Assembly (NCBI GenBank): GCA_963921935.1
Contig: OY998175.1
Span: forward strand, 206,476,655 to 206,540,654
DNA from: Galeruca laticollis
Lineage: Eukaryota; Arthropoda; Insecta; Coleoptera; Chrysomelidae
Reading direction: 5' to 3'
DNA: 64,000 nt
Part shown: one piece after another, positions 47,157-57,809 of the stretch
How the letters are laid out: the number at the start of each line of letters is the position of its first letter
How positions within the stretch are numbered: the stretch's first letter is position 1
Notes under the pieces: model-generated
The model's input: the letters and a program-made list of their open reading frames with translations, nothing else
What the model was told of the DNA's origin: nothing
Databases searched by the model: none
Position numbers and translations under genes: made by a program

Positions 47157-47836
47157 TTCACCAGGACACCACGACCTAGAGAAAGAAGTAAACCATATTC
47201 GAGATGTATCTGACCCTACCTTCGATGAATTTATGGGCGCGTATGGAGGTACTGGGAAAGCTAGATATGGAATCATTTCAGAACAACGACAAGATTTGTT
47301 CACTTCCCCGGGAGATTATTCACTGGCATACATTATCCCCGCCCGTATCAAGAACGCACTAGTGTTTGCATCCGTCTTTCGAAAGAAGTTCGGACAATTA
47401 GAAAAGTTTGAGGACAATATTCCAGCCCCTGGCAAGACACTGAAACCTGAAACATAATTCGCGGTACGTCTTCTACGTGGTAACTAAAAATGAATTTCAA
47501 GATCGATCTACCTACCGCGATGTGTGGGAAGCACTTCGAAACCTCCGAGACCATGTGTTAGAATCCAGCGCGAAGAAACTGGCTATGCCTAAGATAGCGA
47601 GTAATCAGTTGGATTGGCGAGTTATCAGGAACATGGTAGAGGTTATCTTTCGAGATACTGGTATCCAGATATTAATTTGCAGCTACAACCCCCGTTATCA
47701 GTATCCGATGAAGACGGTACCCTGCTATTTCCATAAGATCGGAAAGGGTAGAAATGGGGCCAGTTGCCGATTCAAGGCTCGGCTACACGAAAGTTCCAGG
47801 AGAAACTTCCATTCACGAAATAGCACACTAGTGTAG
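47157..47836 (+). pseudogene. Macro-like (OARD1/TARG1-type) domain at the C-terminus of gypsy Pol, copy 1
   Basis: After RDVSDPTFDEFMGAYGG comes QDLFTSPGDYSLAYIIPARI, ASVFRKKFGQLEKF, YVFYVVTKNEFQDRSTYRDV and AMPKIASNQLDWRVIRNMVE, ending IFRDTGIQILI. Order and spacing follow the OARD1/TARG1 macro fold: GDLF, a loop before the V/LFKKKFG helix, the YYLITKK strand with PTYENL helix, MPRIGCGLD, and the final strand. An extra C near 47446 compared with copy 2 causes the frameshift and the TAA at 47455-47457. The Lys aligned to the TARG1 catalytic Lys (VTK) is kept; the GAG loop and GCGLD loop are not. Cellular relatives bind ADP-ribose or remove it from proteins; a role in the element is inference. 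Confidence 0.75.
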
Positions 47837-47859
47837 ACCCTGAATCCGACTCTGCCTAA

Positions 47860-48320
47860 GCCATGTATGAAAGTTAAAATTATGGCGGATGCGCAGGGAT
47901 TTCTTAAAACTGTTTACGATTGTGACTATCTTATCTAGACATTGTTTTGTGACCAGTCTTATCTAGAAAATGCCAGAGAGTCAATTATTTTTGTGTAAGC
48001 CGCAATCTAGAATTATCTAGTAAAAAAGGCAATAATTTATAAAGGACCGACCAGGGAGAGTTAGCTCAGTTTATAAAGTGATCTCGACAAATAAACAAGA
48101 ATACACCGAAATAGCGAACAGTAAAGTGTTGATATAAATTAATAACTGAGGTTGTGTGTATATAAATTAAATTTAAGTGAATACTTAAGTGTATATAAGT
48201 GTATATAAATTAAGTGTTAGTGAGTAGTTTAGTGTTTAAATAAATTCGTAAGTAGCCATACCGTGTGTTTAAAGTTTATCCCACCCGTTTATTGTTTAAA
48301 TAGATAAGAAAAACATCACA
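47860..48320 (+). repeat. 3' LTR of gypsy copy 1 (approximate 5' limit)
   Basis: The 3' limit is set by comparison with copy 2: both end AAACAT(C/T)ACA, after a shared TTTATCCCACCCGTTTATTG. The right flank is GTAC. AATTTATAAAGGACC near 48033 could be the TATA region. The 5' limit is uncertain; TGTATGAAAG at 47864 is one candidate. Confidence 0.6.
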
Positions 48321-49304
48321 GTACCATATACTCGATCCAAAATAACATTTATATAAATACCTTTCTTTTATTCAATCTAAAATGTCAATAATACCAATAT
48401 AATGTATTTTATGGGTCGTTCAAGAGAGGCACGATTTAAGCTCGATGTTATATTTTGCTGAGTTCGGATTAATCCGATTGTTGGTCAGGACGATTCAATA
48501 ATCCTCTCAAATATTGAGAAAATATTGTCCCGCAATGTGACCCACAGAGACCAATTTAACGAAAATGAAGAAATATGGCGATGGAGAATTATGGGGGTAA
48601 CAGATTGGATTATATGAGAATATAGTTTGATTTAAACGTAAAAGGGAACGCTTCGAAAAATGTTTAAATCGATTCTGGTATTTATATGGACTGACATTTT
48701 AGAATTTTATTAGGTTTATTTTTTTTGTATAGATCTTGTTATTCCAAACATGCTTTTAGGCATAGAAATGCGTACTTGATTTTTAATTCTTATGTACACT
48801 TTATGACATACTTTCTTTGGAAATTTCAAACTGAATGTATCTTATTGATTATCGCAACTAAGGCTTCCGTTTTTTTTTTGTATTTTCTTGGTTTTCATCC
48901 AGAGTTAAAGCATCAAAAAAGAAAAACTTGCTTTCAAAAATTTTAATATTATTAATAAAGAGCAACAAAAGAATTAACTGAAAAATATGTTGTACTACAG
49001 TTTATAAGCTTGGAAATAAGGTAATAAAATTCTTGATAAGCTGCAGTTCTGAATGGAAAACGTCCCTCGCGAATGTGGTTTCAGGATATCAAACGACAGT
49101 TTTCAATTCCCTTGGTCGTTGGCTTTGTTGATGGTGCAACGCACAAATTTTTCGTAATATCGAAAGTCCTAGAATGCAACTCAAGGCTAAGTTTAACAGG
49201 ACTGTTCATATACTTGTTCTGGAATACTAAATTTTCCTTTTGAATTTGTAGCATGGTTTGTATTTCTTCATTTCCTTTTAAACTTATACTTCAAAGGTAG
49301 AGTG
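48321..49304. other. AT-rich intergenic region, nothing recognised
   Basis: No motif-bearing frame or repeat detected. Confidence 0.5.
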
Positions 49305-50640
49305 ACGGCGTTGTAACATGTCGCTGACACATGTTACTATTTTCATCAATTATTTTGGAGCGTTACTAAAATATTTCGTTTTTTAAAGAAAAAAAACAAT
49401 GTTCTTTGTGTTTTCCATTTTTTCTTCGCCGGTTTTATCTTTCTTTAATAAAAAATATGGTCGCGTTCAAAGTTATTTTATGAAGCGAATTTATAACAGA
49501 TTCTTTATATGGTTATTTTCTACCGATTTAAATTTGCTTTTTCTGATTATTTTGGAAACAGGATGGATAAGAATGAACAGTTTTCTGTGGTTTTATTTTG
49601 AAAATTAAATTCAAATTTTTGTATGTATTGGAGTATAAGCTCTCCTACATGTTCATTTTATTCCTCCTTTTCTATTTTCAAATTTTTTACTGTTCCTCCT
49701 GTTTTTTTATTTCTTTCCCTACAGCTTTGCAGCCTTAAGGACCACTTTAAGGATCGTTAACCCTAAGGACCTTCTACCTTAAGTCCCTACAACAACGGCT
49801 CAAGAACCCTCGACTACTGCTGCGAGCTGTACGTCCCGAGTCTTCCTAAGATAAGTCCCTTAAAAAAGGCGGTCCTTAACGTCATTAGGTTAAACAGTCC
49901 TTAAAGCGGTCCTTAAGGCTGCAGAGCTGTAGGGAAAGGAATAAAAAAACAGGAGAAACAGTAGAAAATTTGAAAATGGAAAAGGAGGAATAAAATGAAC
50001 AGGTAGGAGCTTATACTCCAATACATATAAAAATTTGAATTTAATTTTCAAAATAAAACCACAGAAAATTGTTCATTCTTATCCGTCCTGTTTCCAAAAT
50101 AATCAGAAAAAGCAAATTTAAATCGGTGAAAAATAACCATATAAAGAATCTGTTATAAATTAGCTTCATAAAATAACTTTGGACGCCACCATATTTTTTA
50201 TTAAAGAAAGATAATACCGGCGAAGAAAAAATGGAAAACGCCATCACAAAAAACATTGTTTTTTTTTAAAAAAACGAAATATTTTAACTAAGTAGAAAAA
50301 TCGAAATAGAATAATTTGTAAGCACACAATAACAATTTGAAAATATATAGATAACTTACCAGCGAAGAAAATTAAAAATCACACACAAATTGATATTTAA
50401 CAGAGAATGCTGATTAACTTTTCAGCGAAGAAATGAATAAAAGAGGCCAAGTTCCACGTCAATCGTAGTTTAAATAGCCATTTCATCATAGTAAAAACTA
50501 TCAACGATACGTTACTAATATTCGAAATAAAAGGATTTGGAATTAGAGGTGGGAGTAGCCGACGAATAAGTAACGCTCCAAAATAATTGATGAAAATAGT
50601 AACATGTCTCAGCGATATGTTACAGCGTGTCAACATTTTG
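49305..50640. mobile_element. Long foldback element with several-hundred-base inverted arms
   Basis: The left arm (about 49305-49780) is the inverted counterpart of 49875-50290 plus 50570-50640, so both arms even contain the same 60-odd-codon chance frame (49399-49608 plus; 50041-50256 minus). The outer ends share GACATGTTACTATTTTCATC-type sequence. The right arm is split by about 280 bp of unrelated DNA (50288-50568). The centre is rich in CCTTAAGGACC-like words and begins and ends with CCCTACAGCT / AGCTGTAGGG. No transposase. Confidence 0.85.
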
Positions 50641-51036
50641 ACTTGGATTTCCAAAATTTAGTGCCAAATTTATTACTCGGAGGTGAACGTCAACAAAATT
50701 AAAATTGCTTGGCTTCGTTGTAACAAACGTTAGGGATTGTATGTGAAGAGTACAACCTGGAGCGGATTCTAATAATAATGTTCCATGGCTGGGTATGTTG
50801 TTTTTTGTTTCCTGGCAATCAATGGGTACTTCCTTCTTACGTGCGGTGATAAGCCATTGCCCATCGGAAAGTTTCGTTATTTAAATTGGGTGTCGTCGAG
50901 CAGGAAGTGCTTGACAGGTTTTGACCTCTACTTTATAGGTGAGTAATTGGACAGCAAATGGGGACTCTTCTGTAGTGAAGAACTTGTGAGCCTCTTCACA
51001 TATGTACTCTTTGGATTGTATGTGAGTACAGGACGG

Positions 51037-51236
51037 TGTTGATATACTCAATTCTACTAATCACCAAAACATGCCTAATTATGATGTTCGCACTAGTCAA
51101 TATGTGCGACACTTGACAGTCCGTTTTTATAGCGAAAATCAAGTTGTATAATAAGTTATATTGATAAAACCCATTTTTGAGTTCAGTTGTGGTACTTACT
51201 GTTACCATACCGTTATTTTCCACTGGTAATTCAACA
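51037..51236 (+). repeat. Copia-type 5' LTR, 200 bp
   Basis: Starts TGTTGA and ends TCAACA, a perfect 6-bp inverted terminus. It is immediately followed by a copia primer-binding site and gag. No 3' LTR partner in the window. Confidence 0.75.
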
Positions 51237-51251
51237 GGTTATGGGCCCAGC
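51237..51251 (+). promoter_or_regulatory. Copia primer-binding site
   Basis: GGTTATGGGCCCAGC directly abuts the LTR end. Copia elements prime from an internal fragment of initiator tRNA-Met with a closely similar site. Confidence 0.75.
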
Positions 51252-51325
51252 GCTCTAGTATAACGGCGGTAATAATAATTATAGTGGAAGCAATTCTGAA
51301 AAGTTAAAGTGGTAGAAGTGCTACA

Positions 51326-51843
51326 ATGGCGTCGTCTGACACTAACCACCTAAATGTTAAATAATTTGATGGACGCGGGCACTTAACCTAGGAATATCGC
51401 ATCAAATTGATTCTAGAGCAGAAGGAGGTGGTGGACGTCGTCGAAAACGGTCGTCCTGAGGATACTGCATTCAAGAAACGTGATGTCAGAGCCCGAAATC
51501 TGATTGTTCAATGTTAGGATGATAGAATTGTCGAAATGGTAATAAAAAAGACAACCGCTAAACAGATGATTTGGGCATTGAAATCTACATACCTCAATAA
51601 CGGTATGGCAACACAAATTCAACTACAGAAAAAGCTTAAGAGTCTGCAGTTTGATGGAAAAGTAAAATTGAATGAATATTTATTAGAGTTCGAGAAAACG
51701 ATAACTGATCTAAGGAATACAGGTGGAAAAATTAATGAACCAGAAACTATATCACAACTTTTATCTGGAATGCCTGCTTCATATCAGCCCTTTTAGTCAA
51801 AATGCAAGTAATATCACTCTAGATTTTGTGAAAAATAAATTAT
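51326..51843 (+). pseudogene. Copia gag, 5' part, truncated
   Basis: ATG at 51326 (MASSDTNHLNVK). Gag blocks: FDGRGHLT, LILEQKEVVDVVENGRPEDT, RDVRARNLIVQC, TAKQMIWALKSTYL, QLQKKLKSLQFDGKVKLNEY and ETISQLLSGMPASYQP, i.e. the UBN2-type copia gag fold. Stops at about 51362, 51387 and 51515. The frame ends near TLDFVKNKL (about 51840), after which the sequence becomes BEL gag. Confidence 0.85.
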
Positions 51844-51879
51844 CGCTATACTCCTTTTCAAAGTATTTGATAGCACAGA

Positions 51880-52837
51880 TCGCCTATAATGAAGGAAAAC
51901 GTAGGTCGGGTGTATCTGTTATCTCCCCTCAAGATACAAATGCCGCAGCTCAACCAGAACAAATTATACAAAACTTATCGAACAATACCCCTAGAGTGAA
52001 ATTACCCCAAATAGCAGTGCCAATTTTTACAGGCGAGTTAAAGAATGGAAATCGTTTTTTCAAATTTATGAAACGTTCATTTTAAATAATGGCGATCTTA
52101 CTGATGTACAAAAATTGATTTATTTAAAAAGTTATCTTGTAAACGGGCCCCTCAAGCTAATAGAAAATTTGCAACTAGTTGATGACAGCTTAAAATTAGC
52201 ATTAGACACTTAAACAGAGATACGATCATAATGTGTTAACAATTTTTGCTCATATTAAAAAAACTATAGAAATTCCTCAGTTAACAAAAATCACCCTCAG
52301 GTCATTTAGGGACTTTTTAATTACAATAAGACACAAGACTGAAGTCGTAAAAACTCTAAAAGTACCTGTTAAAGAATGGGACTAAATACGTATTTATATT
52401 TTGATACAAAAACTTAACACAAGTACAAGAAAAGCGGAGTTGGATAAATGGTTAAAACCCAGCACTACTCATTTTCCCACTCTCGATAAATTTTTAACAT
52501 TTTTAGGATCCCGCTGTTTAGCTTAGAAAATATGTATATACCTGACATATATTATAGTTCATCTACCAATATATCCACAGCTCATAAGGTTTCTAGGATG
52601 GTACATCATGTACAAAATCTGCTTATTAATCAACCACATAATCAAATACGAAGAGAAAAGTGTACATTCTGTAGCTTAGATAATCATTCAGTCTATACCT
52701 GTTTTAAATTCAATAACTTATCTCACAATGAAAAACTTGATTTTGTGAAAAGCAACAAACTCTGTGAACATTGTTTCTGTCACACTCATTTAGTTAGTGA
52801 ATATAGATCACATAATTGTAATTTGAGTCAACAATAA
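51880..52837 (+). pseudogene. BEL/Pao gag (DUF1759 type) with zinc knuckles
   Basis: KLPQIAVPIFTGELKN, KLIYLKSYLVNGPLKLIENL and the SFRDFLITIRHKTEVVKTL region form the DUF1759-type gag. The knuckles are CTFCSLDNHSVYTC (about 52661) and LCEHCFCHTHLVSEYRSHNC (about 52760). Stops or frameshifts near 52060, 52213, 52384 and 52525. Confidence 0.8.
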
Positions 52838-53199
52838 CATAATACGCTGCTTCATAAATCTCACTACATCAACAACTCACAAAGTGATGATTATAAAAGA
52901 TATGTAGACACCCACAATTCAAATAAACTTAGGCAACAAAGAACGTTTCCACATGCACCTCCTTCAACTTCTAGAACTTACATTTCTAATATTGATAGAC
53001 GTAATCAAGAAACACCCCAAGATACAAACGAAGCTAATAGAACTTATAATTCAGTTCTGAATACTAGAAATGACGTGTTAATAGACATTCAAGCAATAAT
53101 TCCTTACCTAATTTCATTCAAAATAATTCTTTGAATAATAACCAACCTGGTAGTTCTTTGGTTAGACATTCATCCAATAATCCATTATTCCAATGAATA

Positions 53200-53800
53200 G
53201 ACCACACTTTCTACTCTAACTCCAAGTGGAGAAATTCTTCTGGCAACAGCTATGGTTACTGAATATACTTCTGGTAATAAAGCCATACAAGTTGAAGCTG
53301 TCTTAGACTCTCGCAGTACTATATCACTTATCTCTGAAAATCTAGCTACTAAATTAAATTACCCTCTATACTCACATCTTTCAATTTCGGGTGTCAATGG
53401 TACCACTACAACATCAACTAAAACCATCTCTTTTAGAATACACTGATGTGTAAATAATGTTTTTAATTTGGATATACCTTGTTCAGTGTCCAGACAAATA
53501 ACAAAAAAATTGCCACATATCTGTTTGTTAGAGCAAGCAATATAAATACATCATGAAATTTGTTTGGCCGGCCTTATTTTCTTGTGGTGAAATAATCAAA
53601 TTACAACATAAATTATTAACTCTAATAAACACAGAATTAGGATATGTTATTGGTGGTCTAACACCTTCTCAAGTGTGTAAATTTGTTAAAAAACCTACTA
53701 GCAAATTCTCTGAAGATTTATGTTATTTCACACAAACATCCTTAGAAGAAAAAATTGAAAAACTCTGGAATATTGATAATCTCCCGAGTAATTTTTAGCT
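53200..53800 (+). pseudogene. BEL/Pao aspartic protease and linker
   Basis: IQVEAVLDSRSTISLISENL contains the catalytic-site Asp but with Arg replacing the normal Gly of DSG. The second block, TELGYVIGG, lies in the frame that starts at 53553, after a stop. The protease would process Gag-Pol; this copy is inactive. Confidence 0.7.
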
Positions 53801-54007
53801 GCGACTATCATACTAAACACTTTTAAGGATGTTCCCCGAGTACCAGTCTATAAATGTTACATTTCTGTATTCATTTGCATGGTCACGGAAACAGTCCACA
53901 TAGAATTATTATCAGATTTATCCACAGAAGCTTTCTTACTCTGTTTAAAACGTTTCATAGCACGAAGAGGCTCTCCACATATTATTTATAGTGATTGTAA
54001 TTATCTT

Positions 54008-54368
54008 TAACACCAGATATGTACGATATCTTGATCAAAATACCAAAAAAATATCCCTACCTTTTTCTTGGTCACTCTGTATTGATCCCGTCCTTCGATT
54101 CCACCAAATTCCTCCTCCAATGCGCGGCTGAGCGTGTAAGGCAATCCAGTCCGATTGTTTTTTGCTAGGTTCGCCTGGTCTTAAAACGGATGAATCTTCC
54201 TTTGCCAGGACAGGGTTTGTCCTCCTCGTCTCGGTCACACGTCCACGATTGTTACACTTCCAGAGGGGGAATTTTTGGAGTAGGGGTGATAGGTAAAATA
54301 ATGTAGAACCTCCACGTTATACAAAAATATATATAATAAAAATAATTTCTCAAAATCCTCATATACAG

Positions 54369-54439
<71 letters not shown>

Positions 54440-56093
54440 AATATATGTATACTTAACCCTAAACTACAATCCCGTATGACCCAATTAACCACAATTCCCT
54501 GGTATAACTCTACCTATACATATATTTATCTATAATTGGTTTATTATTAAACCTACCCCTGTATATCCTACAATTAAAAAAAATCAAATTTATGAACAGA
54601 GTTCCCGTTTGTTCGGTGGTGCGGCGAAACTATCCCTCTTATCGGCTTGGTCTTTTTAAAAAAAAATGCGTGAGAGGCGTATGGTTTATTATATTCGTTT
54701 CTCAATCTTTCTATTCCCCGGTGTCGAGAAAAAATAAATAAATATTACGTGTAAATACCTTTAAACGCAACAATGATTCACGTTACGTCGTTCAGGACGT
54801 CCTTGACCTTCAGGGAACGAAAGTGAAATTTTTGTTCTATAAAGAAAAATTCTGATGAGCTAAGGAAAACAATTTAAATTATTTATCGACACTGGCGTTA
54901 CAAGTTGCGAAATTCTCCAGTAATATAATTACCTACGATAAATTTATGAATTTACACTGGCAAAATAAGAAAGAACTCTAATTTATAATTTACGGCTGAA
55001 CAAAAGACTGATAACAATGTTTCTCTATAATAAATTGACTTATCTGCGCAAGTTCGCTGAAGCCCGCGAAAATATGGAAAACATACGCTCCGGCCTTTGT
55101 GTTACCAAATACCAAAATAAACCTCGCCTAACTTTCTATCTCTTTCCTGCCTTCGAGATGGAAGAGAATATGTGACCCAACAAATGATAACTCCTACTTA
55201 ACAAAATGAAACCTAACTTGTGTCAAGTTGGCGAACTCGGCAAATCTAAATTATTCCAGTACACACGGTAAATTATATATTTGTCAGGACGAAAACCTTA
55301 ATCTGAGAGTGAACAGCTGTGTCCAGTCTCTTTGAAAAATCAACAATCAAAAAAAATCTAATAAATATATTTGCTATCGCTACACCTTGTATATAGCACT
55401 TGACCTATACTCCCATGTTGAGAATCCAGCTCGACCAATAACGAGTAAATATATCACTAGTAAAAAATTATCCCAATCTGAATTTAATTCAAAAACTAAT
55501 TGCTTGTCAAACTTCCTCCGTCTCGCCTGGAATTTTCTTAATTTTTTTTCTATCTGCTTGTTCACCGCGAGTCTTGCCAATAAACGGAATCGTGCTATGT
55601 CGAAAGGCAATTAGCGTAGAGGGTATCGAAAAAGGAGACAGTTTTCACCGTCAAGGAATAATTCTCAGTATCCCTATCACCTCCTAACACAACGGAGAGA
55701 ATTTTTACCACTCGTACCGCTAACACTAAAAACACTAGTACCGTTTATCGTGGCAGGGGAAAAACCTTTCCCTTCGCGTGTTCGACCCCCGGTACACACT
55801 GCCGCTCCTGGTCTGTGTACACTCGTTTTTTGTTTTCCCTCGACTTCGGTTTTGGGGTTTTCGTCGAATTGCAAAAAACAGCTTTTGTTTTTTGAATCGT
55901 GCTAGTTTTTGTTATCGAAATAATTGTATTCAAAACAACTATTTTGCTTTGATCCAGTAATATGTTTTTTATTCCTCTATTCTGTTTTGACTTCGTATTG
56001 TTTTATTAAACATAATGTGGATCGTATTCCATTTAATATTATGATTTAAAATAGAATATGTTTTACCGTGTGTTCTGAAATTTTCTACCATAA
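54008..56093. other. Noncoding insertion inside BEL integrase, possibly an LTR-type segment
   Basis: This stretch separates two parts of one integrase. AATTATCTT occurs on both sides (53999-54007 and 56094-56102), a possible 9-bp duplication. It contains an (AT)n tract (54370-54431) and a GC-richer block (55640-55870) but no recognisable coding region. The 54035-54238 minus-strand frame has no known motif. Confidence 0.4.
54370..54431. repeat. (AT)n microsatellite
   Basis: About 31 AT units; it generates a false poly-Ile/Tyr frame on the minus strand. Confidence 0.95.
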
Positions 56094-56099
56094 AATTAT

Positions 56100-56780
56100 C
56101 TTTTAGGTATTCGTATTTATTACATGATAATGGCAGCAATTTTTTGGGTAGTAATGATCAATTACGTGAGCTTTACTTATTTTTCAAAAAACAAGAAACT
56201 ACAGAACAAATTTGACAGTTTTTAACCCCTAAATACATCACTTATTCCACCTCAAAGTCCCCATTGGGGAGGTGTTGGGGAAAGTGCAATTAAATCTACA
56301 AAATACCATCTTCATATACTAATTAGTGACTCAAAATTCACTTCCGAACAATTATCTACTATTCTTAGCCAAATTGAAGCCATTCCTAATTCTAGACCAC
56401 TCATTCCAATCTCAAATGATTCATCAGATATGCAGGTATTGATGGCTGGTGATTTTTTAATAGGTGACAGTTTAACCTCATTTCCAGAAAAAGATGTATC
56501 CGAAATTAACGAAAATAGTCTGTCACGTTGGCAACGTTGCACTCCAGTCCAAGAATTATTTTGGAATCGTTGGTCAGTGGATTATTTAAATCAATTACAA
56601 AATAGACCTAAGTGGTACAATCACCAAGAAAATATTAAACTCAATGACATTATATTAGTAAAAGACGAAATTACAAAATCCTTACAATGGCCATTAGCTA
56701 GGGTCATAAAACTATTACTTGGCAAAGATACCAAAGTTAGATTGGTTGAAATTAAAACTCAATCTGGAACTTACACCTGA
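56100..56780 (+). pseudogene. BEL/Pao integrase, C-terminal part
   Basis: HDNGSNFLGSNDQLRELY (second Asp region, about 56134), PPQSPHWGGVGESAIKSTKY (Glu block, about 56245), LSQIEAIPNSRPLIPIS, AGDFLIGDSL and QNRPKWYN / WPLARVIKLLLGKD. This is the same architecture as the minus-strand BEL at 44101-45500, but clearly diverged from it. Stops near 56210 and at 56778. Confidence 0.85.
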
Positions 56781-57013
56781 AATTTTACAAAATTGTGTCC
56801 TCTAGTTTCGGAAAGTAAATAATTATTTGTAAATACTTATGTTTTTAAATAAACTACACAATACTCGTTCCTCTTTTACATCTTATTACTACTACATGTT
56901 TTCGTTTAGCTTAAGAATGGTTATCATATTAATATAGTGTAAATTGTCCGAGCCCCTTCTGAGCAGATTGTTATAATTAAACTTGTTGTGTTTTGATTCA
57001 CTGTGGAATCAAC

Positions 57014-57030
57014 GGGGGCCAGTATGTACA
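57014..57030 (+). promoter_or_regulatory. BEL polypurine tract / 3' LTR start candidate
   Basis: ACGGGGGCCAGTATGTAC after the BEL pol end resembles the purine tract followed by a TGT LTR start seen in BEL elements. The LTR's other end was not located. Confidence 0.45.
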
Positions 57031-57178
57031 AATTTAATTTCACATCATCTAGTCAGTTGTTATCAAAAAACGTCATTTGAGTATTTTTTGAAATCAATAT
57101 ATATAAAAATGTCATTCATTATTAAATTGTTATAAAAATATGTCAAATAAGAATAAGATCTTTAAGTAGTTACATATA

Positions 57179-57608
57179 CTACCAAAACTGCCATCTACGG
57201 ATGATAGTAGAACTTTGCGCCATTTACACGTCTCAAGTTACTATAGATAGAATAAAATTTCTATTACATAAACAATTAAATTACCTAATCAAATTTAAAT
57301 CACAAAAAATTTTGAAATCACGTAAAATACCATGTCTTATATTAAATGTATCCACCTTTTTCTATTTTCAATTGATACTTACAAAGAAACATTCTTCCAA
57401 ATAATTCTCAATTCATTGACTGAAATTCATTCAGATAAAATTTTTGTATATACATAGTTATTTTCCAACTAATTTTAAGCTGATCTACAAAATCATTTGA
57501 CAATAAAAAAATTTATTCGACTTGGCCCAATTTTTGCTGCCTTATCCAAAAAATTGGGCCAAGTCTTATAATTTTTTTTATTGCCTAATGATTTTTTAGT
57601 TTTGGTAG
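57179..57608. mobile_element. TA-flanked MITE, 430 bp, with internal hairpin
   Basis: CTACCAAAACT starts at 57179 and AGTTTTGGTAG ends at 57608, a perfect inverted pair. TA dinucleotides sit at 57177-57178 and 57609-57610. A near-perfect stem lies inside the right half: GACTTGGCCCAATTTTT (57519-57535) and AAAAATTGGGCCAAGTC (57549-57565), with weaker pairing continuing outward to about 57483 and 57610. TA duplication suggests a Tc1/mariner-type origin. Confidence 0.65.
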
Positions 57609-57757
57609 TATTTCAATTATTTTTGTAGTTTAATCTTCTAATTCTTTCTATTGTTCATTTAGTTATCCGTTTTTCCTACACTATCTTCAAGATATTTTCA
57701 TCAATTTTTCGACTATTGTTTAAACCACTAGATAAAGTGTGGCCAGTTCTTTTTTTG

Positions 57758-57760
<3 letters not shown>

Positions 57761-57806
<46 letters not shown>
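57761..57806. repeat. (AT)n microsatellite
   Basis: AT dinucleotides with a short interruption at the right end. Confidence 0.95.

Positions 57807-57809
<3 letters not shown>

Larger units (their letters stand above)
45502..48320 (+). mobile_element. Ty3/gypsy element with macro-like domain, copy 1 (5'-truncated)
   Basis: Plus-strand order is RNase H (45502-45860), integrase (46085-47156), macro-like segment (47157-47700), then the 3' LTR ending ...AAACATCACA at 48320. The opening bases encode DASNV (with a TGA in place of the next Gly), mid RNase H, so gag, protease and RT are gone. The same family occurs in inverted orientation at 62076-64000. Both 3' LTRs share a TTTATCCCACCCGTTTATTG segment near the end. 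Confidence 0.85.
51845..54010 (+). mobile_element. BEL/Pao element, 5' part (gag, protease, integrase start); RT missing
   Basis: Gag begins within a few bases of the copia gag break. Protease follows at 53200-53446. The next segment (53553-53798) corresponds to the protease/RT linker (INTELGYVIGGLTPSQ), and 53815-54010 is already integrase (CMVTETVHIELLSDLSTEAF), so RT and RNase H have been deleted. The integrase continues at 56100-56780 after about 2.1 kb of other DNA. Confidence 0.8.

Noticed and set aside
48058..48075. GTTAGCTCAGTTTATAA resembles the D-arm region of a tRNA.
   Set aside because: No GGTTCGANNC box B, acceptor stem or anticodon arm follows; it lies in the gypsy LTR transcript-start region.
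49399..49608. 69-codon hydrophobic frame, mirrored by 50041-50256 on the other strand, which looked like a duplicated membrane protein.
   Set aside because: The mirror similarity comes from the foldback arms; no conserved start context or family is recognised.
54235..54492. 85-codon minus-strand frame with a long Tyr/Ile run.
   Set aside because: It is a translation of the (AT)n microsatellite.
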